From assembly GCA_938010745.1 (NCBI GenBank), contig CALLVF010000078.1, forward strand, positions 1 through 12,039: a stretch of DNA of 12,039 nt. Reading direction: 5' to 3'. Of the stretch, positions 6,435 to 12,039 are shown piece by piece. The notes under the pieces are model-generated. The model saw only the letters and a program-made list of their open reading frames with translations, made no database searches and was not told the origin of the DNA. This stretch comes from an uncultured Patescibacteria group bacterium (lineage in GTDB: Bacteria > Patescibacteriota > Microgenomatia > UBA1406 > GWC2-37-13). Within the stretch, counting starts at the first letter, position 1; the number at the start of each line of letters is the position of its first letter. A program made the translations under genes and the position numbers.

Positions 6435-7532
6435 ATGAAAATAACTATTCTTAAAGAAACATTTTTAGAGAAAATAAACTTTGCTTGGCGTTTTACTTCA
6501 TCTAAACTTTCATCTATTGAATCTCTTCAAGGGGTTTGTTTAAAAGGTGAAAAAAACATAATTCATTTTTATGCTACTAATCTTAATTTTTATTATCACA
6601 CTCATTTAAAAACAGAAAACATCTCAGATTTTACCACTGTGATTGAACCAAAAAAAATAGCTGAATTTCTTTCTTTTTTATCACCTGGAAAAATTGATAT
6701 TGAAATTGAAAAAAATCAAATTATTATAACTCAAGGACAAACAAGAGGAGAATTTGCTACTTTCTCCTCAGAGGATTATCCATTTCCACCAAAAATAAAA
6801 TCTAAACCTAAAAAAATTGCCGTTGATTTATTTTTAAAAAATCTTCCTTTAGTTATATTTGCAGCCTCCTCTGATGAAACTCGACCAGTTTTAACAGGAG
6901 TAAATTTTGTTGTCGATGAAGAAAAAATGTTAATTGTTGGCACCGATGGTTTTCGACTCTCTCTTTTAAAAATGGAAAAAATTGAAGGGTTACCATCAAT
7001 GATTGTTCCCTCGAATTTTTTAAATCAACTTCTACCATTAGCAAAAGAAAAAGAGGAGATTTTATTTAATTTTTCTATTGAGGAAAAAACAATTAATTTT
7101 CAATTTGGAGATCATGACTTGTATTCCCGATTAATTGAGGGAGAATATCCTCCTTTTGAAAAAGTAATTCCCACGCAAACAGTTACAAAAGTAGTTGTTG
7201 ACAAGCAAGAATTTTTTCGTAAGATTAAATTAATTTCAGTTTTTGCTCGCGAGTTATCTAATGTGGTAATTTTTGAAGTAAAAAAAGAGGTAATGATTAT
7301 AAAACCAAAAACGGAAAAAAACGGGGGTAATTTTACTACCCTTGAGGCAAAAGTGGATGGTGATGAGATAAAAATTGCTTTTAATTTTAAGTTTTTACTT
7401 GATTTTCTCTCCCATCTTGAAGGAGAAAAAATTATCATTGAGCTTATAAGACCAGATTCACCAACGGTTTTTAAATCTGATAAAAACCCTAATTTTCTTC
7501 ATATTATTATGCCGGTTAGAATTCAAGAATGA
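6435..7532 (+). CDS. dnaN: DNA polymerase III beta subunit (sliding clamp)
   Basis: DnaN forms the dimeric ring that tethers the replicative polymerase to DNA. The 365 residues fit the three-domain clamp fold, with boundaries near 120 and 245. Recognisable blocks are SSDETRPVLTGVNF (145-158), GTDGFRLS (169-176), SRLIEGEYPPF (231-241) and the C-terminal PVRI (360-363), near the hydrophobic pocket that binds clamp-interacting proteins. The N-terminal domain is the most divergent part. The ATG at 6435 starts with the first strand (MKITILKE). There is no Shine-Dalgarno, and candidate -10 hexamers lie immediately upstream. The stop codon is only 7 nt before the PIN-domain gene, so the two genes are probably cotranscribed. 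Confidence 0.97.
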   Translation: MKITILKETFLEKINFAWRFTSSKLSSIESLQGVCLKGEKNIIHFYATNLNFYYHTHLKTENISDFTTVIEPKKIAEFLSFLSPGKIDIEIEKNQIIITQGQTRGEFATFSSEDYPFPPKIKSKPKKIAVDLFLKNLPLVIFAASSDETRPVLTGVNFVVDEEKMLIVGTDGFRLSLLKMEKIEGLPSMIVPSNFLNQLLPLAKEKEEILFNFSIEEKTINFQFGDHDLYSRLIEGEYPPFEKVIPTQTVTKVVVDKQEFFRKIKLISVFARELSNVVIFEVKKEVMIIKPKTEKNGGNFTTLEAKVDGDEIKIAFNFKFLLDFLSHLEGEKIIIELIRPDSPTVFKSDKNPNFLHIIMPVRIQE

Positions 7533-7534
7533 GG
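7531..7534 (+). promoter_or_regulatory. Shine-Dalgarno GAGG of the PIN-domain gene
   Basis: GAGG overlaps the dnaN stop codon (TGA at 7530-7532) and lies 5 nt before the ATG at 7540. It is one of the few recognisable ribosome-binding sites in the window and supports translation from an internal position of a dnaN transcript. Confidence 0.5.
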
Positions 7535-7539
7535 CAATA

Positions 7540-8220
7540 ATGGAAAAATACGTTTTAGACACAAATTTATTTTTTAATATGGAAGCAGGTTTGGCGATGG
7601 GAGAAAAAACTCAAGAGGTGGTAAAAAAAATTACCTATTTTGGGAAAAAAATTAAAAAAGAGAAAAAAGGAGAGTTTTTTATGCCCCCCTCTGTTGTTCA
7701 GGAATTTTTAAGTTTTTTTGAGGAAAAAAAACAGCCTTTTATTGAAGAATTTATATCAACTATAACAATTAAATCGCCCGATTATGGAAAGCTTTCTTTT
7801 TCTGCTCATATTTTTTATCGCTTAATTGAGGAGGTAAGAGAAAGGAGTTATCGAGGATTAAATATTGGTGAAGAACTAATAAAAGAAGCCGGAAGATTAA
7901 TGATGGGCGGACAAATGCTGGCAAAGAAAGATTTTGAGATAAAAATAGGTGAGGTAATAAAAAGATTTCGTGAGCGTTATCGGCAGGCAACAAGAGTTGG
8001 TTTTTTAGATAGCCTGACCGATCTTGACCTAATTGTTTTAGCAAAAGAGATAGATGGTTTTTTGATATCAACTGATGAGGGGGTTTTGCGTTGGGGAAGA
8101 ATAATTGGTGTTAAGGAGTTGCCGGCTTCGGTTTGGCGACTGCGCTTGGAGGATTGTTTGAAGATTCACTATTATCCTCAGGAAAAAGATTTAAAAGCCA
8201 ATGAGCAAGTTTCTCGGTGA
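7540..8220 (+). CDS. PIN-domain protein, RNA ligase partner-like
   Basis: This 226-residue protein has a PIN-type ribonuclease layout with spaced acidic residues: Asp7 (YVLDTN), Glu55 (PPSVVQEF), Asp157/161/163 (GFLDSLTDLDLIVLAKE) and Asp179 (STDEGVLRW). The blocks PPSVxxEF, IKSPDY, EEVRERxxRGLNIxEE, RERYRQATRxGxLDS and a C-terminal DxDLIVLAKEIDxxLIStDEGxxRW agree with the RNA ligase partner family (UPF0278-like) as I remember it, and the length matches. Members are often found beside an ATP-dependent RNA ligase, but no ligase is in this window. It starts 7 nt after dnaN with a good GAGG, so it is probably in the dnaN operon, which is an unusual setting. The last ~12 residues look unconserved and lie in a 110-bp overlap with the convergent membrane-protein gene. 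Nuclease activity is inferred from the acidic residues; a generic PIN toxin is less likely because no antitoxin is adjacent. Confidence 0.72.
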   Translation: MEKYVLDTNLFFNMEAGLAMGEKTQEVVKKITYFGKKIKKEKKGEFFMPPSVVQEFLSFFEEKKQPFIEEFISTITIKSPDYGKLSFSAHIFYRLIEEVRERSYRGLNIGEELIKEAGRLMMGGQMLAKKDFEIKIGEVIKRFRERYRQATRVGFLDSLTDLDLIVLAKEIDGFLISTDEGVLRWGRIIGVKELPASVWRLRLEDCLKIHYYPQEKDLKANEQVSR

Positions 8221-8710
8221 TTGTTTTATTTGGTTTTTCCTGATAAGCAAGGTGTTCTGATAAGATTTGAAAAAGATGTTTTTTTATTTCTTCATTAGGT
8301 ACGACTAAATACAGGTGGTAGGAAATAGGTGGTTGACTAACAATAGTTAAGATGTGAAAACCAAATCTTTTTTCAAAATAAAAGTGAGATAATGATTCCC
8401 ATCTCCAAATGATTCCATCGCTTTCTACTCCAAATTTGGTGATTTTGTTTTCTATGTTTGGAGGAGGTGTAATTGTTAAAACGTAGAAGATAAATAAAAG
8501 AGCCCAAATAGGTAAGAGGATGACTTTATCGCCAAACAAAAAAACAATAGCAGAAAGAATCAAAGAAAGGGCCAAATAAAAACGAATAATAATAGAAGAT
8601 TTTTTCTTGTATGGTCGAAGTGGAGCTATCCAATAAAAAATAACCTGTGGGTTTTTATTCATAGTATTATTTTTACTTGTTTTTAAAAGAAAATCAAGAG
8701 AAGTTGACAT
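8111..8710 (-). CDS. Membrane protein with two TM helices and a PH-like domain, unknown function
   Basis: I do not recognise a named family with certainty. The 199-residue protein has a short N-terminal part ending in an FYWIAPLRPYKKKS block, two hydrophobic helices (about 39-59 and 63-82) joined by a tight turn, and a soluble beta-rich domain (about 88-160). A C-terminal helix (about 162-176) leads into a Ser/Asn/Pro-rich tail. The two-helix hairpin plus beta domain resembles the bacterial PH-domain membrane proteins (YdbT/DUF5673-like) common in CPR, but this is a layout match only. Met17 (ATG at 8660-8662) is a plausible alternative start, since residues 1-16 look unconserved. The last ~23 residues run antisense to the conserved end of the PIN gene, while the PIN tail runs antisense to this protein's final helix. 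No clear promoter was found in the AT-rich 8711-8760. Confidence 0.6.
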   Translation of the reverse strand: MSTSLDFLLKTSKNNTMNKNPQVIFYWIAPLRPYKKKSSIIIRFYLALSLILSAIVFLFGDKVILLPIWALLFIFYVLTITPPPNIENKITKFGVESDGIIWRWESLSHFYFEKRFGFHILTIVSQPPISYHLYLVVPNEEIKKHLFQILSEHLAYQEKPNKTITEKLAHWLLNLFPEDNSESSNNPPSAVAKPKPATP

Positions 8711-8828
8711 TTAAAATTATTTTTTTTGATTAACTTTTTTTAAATAGCAATAAAATTAAAAATCTAAAAAATAAACTGCTAAAAAACAATAAAAATTACT
8801 TTAGGATTTGCTTTTTAGATAATTTTTT

Positions 8829-8834
8829 TATAAA
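8829..8834 (+). promoter_or_regulatory. Candidate -10 of the IPSTG-protein gene
   Basis: TATAAA lies nine bases before the ATG at 8844, giving a predicted leader of about three bases. The -35 region is poor (TTGCTT at 8808-8813 would leave only 15 nt). There is no usable Shine-Dalgarno; AGGA at 8839-8842 is too close to the start codon. Confidence 0.35.
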
Positions 8835-8843
8835 ATATAGGAT

Positions 8844-9164
8844 ATGGAAAATTTTAATAAGGTTATGTCTTTCGTTTTAGGTCTTATAGTTGTTATTGTT
8901 TTTTTTGCACTGTTAACTGGTAGATTAAACTTTAAAGATAAAATTTCAACGTTGTCTAAATCTTCTTCTCCTAAAATAACATTAACCCCAACACCAATTT
9001 CAAGGGTGAGGATATCACCAACTCCTATTAGCAGTAATAAAGATCAAAATATTTATCAAAAAAAACCTTCTAACATTCCATCAACTGGATCTCCAACAAT
9101 TATTCTACCTTTGATGTTTTCTTCTTTAATGATTGGTTTTTATCTGCGAAAAAAAGTAGAATAG
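8844..9164 (+). CDS. Small cell-wall-anchor-like protein with IPSTG sorting signal
   Basis: This 106-residue protein has an N-terminal hydrophobic helix (about 8-26) that could be a signal peptide or anchor. A low-complexity Ser/Thr/Pro/Lys linker (about 38-76) contains TPTP, SPTP and related repeats. The C-terminus has the shape of a sortase sorting signal: IPSTG (78-82), a hydrophobic stretch (about 85-100) and a basic end RKK (102-104). Sortases normally cut LPXTG between Thr and Gly; Ile in place of Leu occurs in some substrates. No sortase is present in the window. The protein has no globular domain, so it may be a short stalk, a spacer or a precursor whose function lies in its surface attachment. 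It converges on the pilin gene with an 18-bp gap that contains a weak AATAG/CTATT hairpin followed by T-rich sequence. Confidence 0.65.
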   Translation: MENFNKVMSFVLGLIVVIVFFALLTGRLNFKDKISTLSKSSSPKITLTPTPISRVRISPTPISSNKDQNIYQKKPSNIPSTGSPTIILPLMFSSLMIGFYLRKKVE

Positions 9165-9182
9165 TATTTTGAAATTGCTATT

Positions 9183-9728
9183 TTATTTTCCAAAATCAGG
9201 TATTTTTAAAACTCCTGTTGATAAAAATCTTATCAAAAAAACTGAAGATAAGGCAAAGATTAATCCCACTATTGCGCCGTAAATTAATCTTTTTCCGTAA
9301 TTTATTCTCTCTGGACTATCTTGAGAGGTCATGATGATAAATGAACCATAGATAATAAATAAAATAGCTATACCGCCAACAGTAGAAAAAACAATATTAA
9401 GAAGAATTTGAACAACTGAGGCAGCTGCTCCTTCTTGTTGAAATGAGTTTAAATTTGTTCGTATACATCCTAGCATTGTGTATTGACGACCTGGGTAGGG
9501 AGTGGGAGGAAGATTCGTTTGGGGGTTAATCAGAAGAGTTTGTTTACTTTCGGCTTGAGTTACCTGAGGGTAAAGACATTGGGCGCATTTTTGCCAATTG
9601 GAAGGAGGTGGATTAGGAGGACAGTAACCACAAAGATCACAAGTGGCATATCTTTCTCGGGAAAAGACAAAATGGTTATAGAAAAAAAAAGAGAAAATCA
9701 AAAGGAAAAAAAGAATAAGGCGTTTCAT
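9183..9728 (-). CDS. T4SS-type pilin (TrbC/VirB2-like) with Cys-rich exported segment
   Basis: The 181-residue protein starts with a hydrophobic signal sequence (MKRLILFF..., about 3-23). An exported segment carries six cysteines: CDLCGYC (30-36), CAQC (48-51) and Cys88, interspersed with Pro-rich stretches. Two membrane helices follow (about 105-133 and 149-169), linked by a short polar loop, SQDSPERINYGKR. The two-helix C-terminal half, with its GG...YG pattern and SxxxxRINYGKR loop, matches my memory of the CPR type IV secretion pilin family (PF18895-like), related to VirB2/TrbC pilins. This fits the VirB4 ATPase at the left end of the window, though the genes are 7 kb apart. The cysteines could form disulfides or bind metal. 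It is transcribed divergently from the SpoIID gene with only 29 bp between the start codons, and a -10-like TATACT ends six bases before its ATG. Confidence 0.75.
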   Translation of the reverse strand: MKRLILFFLLIFSFFFYNHFVFSRERYATCDLCGYCPPNPPPSNWQKCAQCLYPQVTQAESKQTLLINPQTNLPPTPYPGRQYTMLGCIRTNLNSFQQEGAAASVVQILLNIVFSTVGGIAILFIIYGSFIIMTSQDSPERINYGKRLIYGAIVGLIFALSSVFLIRFLSTGVLKIPDFGK

Positions 9729-9734
9729 ATAATC

Positions 9735-9740
9735 AGTATA
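9735..9740 (-). promoter_or_regulatory. Candidate -10 for leaderless pilin mRNA
   Basis: TATACT on the minus strand is followed by exactly six bases and then the pilin ATG (9728-9726), so transcription would begin at the start codon. There is no Shine-Dalgarno. It lies 5 bp from the opposite-strand TATAAT of the SpoIID gene. Confidence 0.4.
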
Positions 9741-9745
9741 ACAAT

Positions 9746-9751
9746 TATAAT
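9746..9751 (+). promoter_or_regulatory. -10 for leaderless SpoIID-family mRNA
   Basis: A perfect TATAAT is followed by exactly six bases and the ATG at 9758, which places the transcription start on the start codon. Any -35 would fall inside the first codons of the divergent pilin gene and is not recognisable. There is no Shine-Dalgarno. Confidence 0.45.
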
Positions 9752-9757
9752 TATTAT

Positions 9758-11548
9758 ATGAGGAAAATTTTTATTTTTTTAATACTCTTTTTTATTTTTA
9801 TTCTTTTTGATTTTAAAGTTAAGGCGAATATTGATGAGGAGATAAATCAAATTACCAATCAGATTAATCAGTTAAAGGAGGATCTTAAAAAAAAAGAAAA
9901 AGATTATCAGGATTTAAATAATAGACTTAGTCAGATAAAAAATCAATTGCTGCAAGTGGAAAAAGGGATTATTCAAAAAGAAAAAGAGATTAAAAAAGGC
10001 GAGGAGGTTTTAATATACCAGAAAAATCTTTTAAATGAGCGAGCTAAAAATTATTATAAGAATATTGGAAAAAGCAACTTAAATTTAGTGAATGTTTTTT
10101 TATCTTCTAATCTTTCCCAATCACTTCAGGATTTTTTTTATCAAAAAACCCTTGTTGATGAAGATAGAAAAACTATTATTAAAATTGTCTTGTATATTAA
10201 AAACTTAGAAGAAAAGAAAAAACAATTAGAGCAAGAAAAAAACCAACTTTCCTATCTAAATGCAGAAATTAACCGTCAGTCCCAAATTTTAAATGAGGCT
10301 ATTTCTCAAACTCGACAAAAAATCGCCCAGTTAAGCGCTCGACAGCAGGAATTAATCGCTAAAAAGTTTGCCGAAAATCCCCTTCCACGAAGCGCTGGAA
10401 GTTCTTTGAGTGGTTGCAAACCAGACTATGATCCATTAACTAATCAAGTTACACGAGATCCTGGTTTTTCTCCTAAATTTGGTTTTTTCAGTATTGGTGT
10501 TCCTAATAAGATTGGTATGAATCAATATGGAGCCTATGGAAGGGCAAAAACAGGTCAAGACTTTGAACAAATTCTAAATGCTTACTATCAAAACGTGAGA
10601 TTAGAGTGTCGAAATTTTAAAGATAATAAAATAAAAGTCCAAGGACACGGAGAAATAAATATAAAAGATTATCTTAAAGGATTAGGTGAAATGCATAGAT
10701 ACCGCCATGATGTTTATGAAGCTTTTAAAGCTCAGGTGGTAGCGGCAGCTTCTTATGCCTACTCTTATACTAATGGAGGAAATAAGGAAATTTGCGCTGA
10801 TGAACATTGTCAGGTTTACACAGGGTTTTGTAAAAATAAGGATGATTGTAATAGTTGGTACAGAGCAGTTGATGAGGTAAATGAAGGATGTGGAGAAGGG
10901 GTTTTAGTTATGGTATCAAACGATACAAATGATGTTATTACTGCTTGGTATTCATCAACCCATGGAGGAGTAATGTTGAGATCAGATGAGATTGGTTGGG
11001 AAAGAAAACCTTGGACTAAACATGGTTTTGATACTAATAGTTCTGTTAATAGTTTAAGAGATTTGTTGTTAAATGCATATGATGGGCCTAATTTTGCTAA
11101 CTCAGATTTTTTTTACTGCAACTGGGGTAATCGAAAAAACTTTAATAATAGCGCTTGGTTATCTGAAGGTGAGGTTTTGGAGGTTATAAATGCTTTAATT
11201 CTTTTTGAATTAGATAACTCCACTCTTTCCCACCTTTCTCAACTTGATAAAAACATCCCTGAAACTTGGGATGATACTCGGGTGAGAGAGGAAATAAGAA
11301 AAAGAGGTGGATATTATTTTTCTTCTATTTTTTCAATTGAGGTAGTATGGGATGGGAGTGGTATAAGTCGCATAATAATTATTCGAGGCGATGTTGGAGA
11401 AAAACAATTTAACGCTCAAAGATTTAAAGACATTTTTAATTTAAGAGCAAGAGAAAACTTAGTAATTCTTCCGGCTTGCCTTATTACCAAAAGTAGCGAG
11501 GTAGGAAATTGTAAGAACTACGCTCTTTTTGACGTAGTTAAGAAGTAA
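9758..11548 (+). CDS. Secreted coiled-coil plus SpoIID/LytB peptidoglycan hydrolase
   Basis: The 596-residue protein has a signal peptide (1-23, ending KVKA), a long two-part coiled coil (about 24-95 and 135-205) and a SpoIID-type domain (about 230-585). The coiled-coil part, with its ERAKNYYKNIG...VFLSS...DFF central hinge, resembles the N-terminal regulatory domains of PcsB/CwlO-type hydrolases, which are controlled by FtsEX at division. The SpoIID part shows GMNQYGAYGRAKTG, the YLKGLGEM block with Glu311 as the expected catalytic acid, AFKAQVVAAASYAY, and CADEHCQVY (346-354), the Cys/His patch that binds zinc in characterised SpoIID. SpoIID enzymes are lytic transglycosylases acting on denuded glycan strands. 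Sporulation is not implied, since CPR lack it. It shares a 29-bp divergent promoter region with the pilin gene. The extra cysteines near 365-385 suggest disulfides. The domain identity is firm; the biological role is inferred. Confidence 0.88.
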   Translation: MRKIFIFLILFFIFILFDFKVKANIDEEINQITNQINQLKEDLKKKEKDYQDLNNRLSQIKNQLLQVEKGIIQKEKEIKKGEEVLIYQKNLLNERAKNYYKNIGKSNLNLVNVFLSSNLSQSLQDFFYQKTLVDEDRKTIIKIVLYIKNLEEKKKQLEQEKNQLSYLNAEINRQSQILNEAISQTRQKIAQLSARQQELIAKKFAENPLPRSAGSSLSGCKPDYDPLTNQVTRDPGFSPKFGFFSIGVPNKIGMNQYGAYGRAKTGQDFEQILNAYYQNVRLECRNFKDNKIKVQGHGEINIKDYLKGLGEMHRYRHDVYEAFKAQVVAAASYAYSYTNGGNKEICADEHCQVYTGFCKNKDDCNSWYRAVDEVNEGCGEGVLVMVSNDTNDVITAWYSSTHGGVMLRSDEIGWERKPWTKHGFDTNSSVNSLRDLLLNAYDGPNFANSDFFYCNWGNRKNFNNSAWLSEGEVLEVINALILFELDNSTLSHLSQLDKNIPETWDDTRVREEIRKRGGYYFSSIFSIEVVWDGSGISRIIIIRGDVGEKQFNAQRFKDIFNLRARENLVILPACLITKSSEVGNCKNYALFDVVKK

Positions 11549-11671
11549 TTTTATAAAGAAAATTTATTTATCAAAAACAATCTTTTTGCTCCTTTTAAAA
11601 TCTTAATTAATAGACCCCTTTTTAATATTAAAAACGATAAGGTTTTAATCAAAAAAATTAAAAATTAGATA

Positions 11672-11699
11672 TTGGTTTTTAAGATTGGTATGTTATAAT
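11672..11699 (+). promoter_or_regulatory. trxA promoter, extended -10
   Basis: TTGGTT (11672-11677), 16 nt of spacer and a perfect TATAAT (11694-11699) with the TGn extension (TGTTATAAT). Transcription would start near 11706, giving a leader of about 46 nt. This also argues against the in-frame ATG at 11698, which overlaps the -10. Confidence 0.6.
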
Positions 11700-11751
11700 G
11701 AATCATTTGACTAAAAAAATTTTTTTTACTAAAATTAAAACCGCGTTTCCT

Positions 11752-12039
11752 ATGACAGTTCAAAACATTAACAAAGACAATTTTCAAAACGAAGTTTTGC
11801 AGGCAAAAGGAGTGATTTTTGTTGATTTTTATGCTGACTGGTGCGGGCCGTGTAAAATGACAGGTCCAATTATTGATGAATTAGCTCAAGAATTACCTCA
11901 TGTTAAATTTGTTAAGATAAATGTTGATGAAAATCCAGATTTAGCTTCTCAATATTCAGTCTTCTCTATTCCTACTTTTTTGATTTTTAAAGACGGACAA
12001 GTAGTTCATCAATTTGTGGGAGCTATGGGTAAAGAGGGG
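11752..12039 (+). CDS. trxA: Thioredoxin, 3' end outside the window
   Basis: The 96 visible residues are a standard thioredoxin, a small cytoplasmic protein-disulfide reductase. It carries the active site WCGPC (30-34, redox Cys31 and Cys34), the preceding FVDFYAD strand, the VDENPDLASQYSV block and the cis-proline loop SIPTF (Pro74). Family proteins are usually about 105-110 residues, so only some 10-15 residues are missing past base 12039. The ATG at 11752 was preferred over an in-frame ATG at 11698. The upstream codon overlaps the -10 TATAAT and would add an 18-residue basic extension not seen in the family. No Shine-Dalgarno is evident. The 203-bp spacer after the SpoIID gene holds the promoter and a weak CAAAAA/TTTTTG hairpin (11572-11588), and no gene was found in it. 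Confidence 0.95.
   Translation, partial: MTVQNINKDNFQNEVLQAKGVIFVDFYADWCGPCKMTGPIIDELAQELPHVKFVKINVDENPDLASQYSVFSIPTFLIFKDGQVVHQFVGAMGKEG

Noticed and set aside
6853..7438. Two minus-strand ORFs inside dnaN
   Set aside because: Both lie opposite conserved clamp motifs (GTDGFRLS, SRLIEGEYP) and look like shadows of the coding strand.
7769..8071. Minus-strand 100-codon ORF inside the PIN gene
   Set aside because: It lies opposite conserved PIN-family blocks and shows no domain of its own.
9483..9761. Plus-strand 92-codon ORF overlapping the pilin gene
   Set aside because: It runs antisense to the signal peptide and Cys-rich segment of the pilin, has a basic random-like composition and crosses the divergent promoter.
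11698..11751. Upstream in-frame ATG for thioredoxin
   Set aside because: It overlaps the perfect -10 TATAAT and would add an 18-residue basic extension not typical of thioredoxins.
1..12039. CRISPR arrays, tRNA or rRNA genes, insertion sequences
   Set aside because: I found no regularly spaced repeats, no cloverleaf-like sequence with a TTCRA arm, and no transposase or terminal inverted repeats. A tool scan for tRNAs would be more decisive.
1..12039. Alternative code with UGA as glycine
   Set aside because: TGA ends several well-defined proteins at sensible family lengths (dnaN at 7530-7532, Xer-like at 4262-4264), so the standard bacterial code applies.

Overview
This window is about 12 kb of AT-rich, densely packed bacterial DNA. 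It reads most naturally as a chromosomal fragment from a Candidatus Patescibacteria (CPR) organism, probably of Microgenomates type; that placement is inferred from family content and no search was run. The clues are a TraC-like/VirB4 pair, a pilin resembling the CPR type IV secretion pilin family, a four-domain S1 protein, a sortase-type tail and a SpoIID protein with no sporulation genes. TGA ends several clear genes (TraC-like, Xer-like, dnaN, PIN), so the code is standard and not the UGA=Gly code of Gracilibacteria/Absconditabacteria.

Layout. Positions 2-2170 (+) hold the end of a TraC-like gene and an intact VirB4 ATPase. A four-domain S1 RNA-binding protein converges on them (2228-3295, -). 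A divergent promoter region separates it from a tyrosine-recombinase-fold protein (3404-4264, +) that lacks the nucleophilic tyrosine and most other catalytic residues. RNase HI follows (4353-4787). A 210-bp AT-rich spacer ends in two perfect, head-to-head DnaA boxes and leads into dnaA (4998-6335). A second spacer with tandem DnaA boxes precedes dnaN (6435-7532). The block 4788-6434 is therefore the probable replication origin, oriC.

Downstream of dnaN, and apparently in its operon, is a PIN-domain gene resembling the RNA ligase partner family. Its 3' end overlaps a convergent membrane-protein gene by 110 bp. Next come a small cell-wall-anchor-like protein with an IPSTG sorting signal, a convergent T4SS-type pilin with a Cys-rich exported segment, and a divergent secreted protein that joins a PcsB/CwlO-like coiled coil to a SpoIID lytic transglycosylase domain. 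The window ends inside a thioredoxin gene.

How the genes relate. The origin block carries initiator, clamp and RNase HI, plus the degenerate recombinase. The ends of the window carry envelope and secretion functions (VirB4 motor, pilin, peptidoglycan hydrolase, anchored stalk protein). Several genes have a -10-like hexamer only 6-10 nt before the start codon and no Shine-Dalgarno sequence, which suggests frequent leaderless transcription. The strongest leads are the nuclease-dead recombinase next to the origin, the palindromic DnaA-box pair at the dnaA promoter, the PIN gene behind dnaN, and the pilin/SpoIID divergent promoter.
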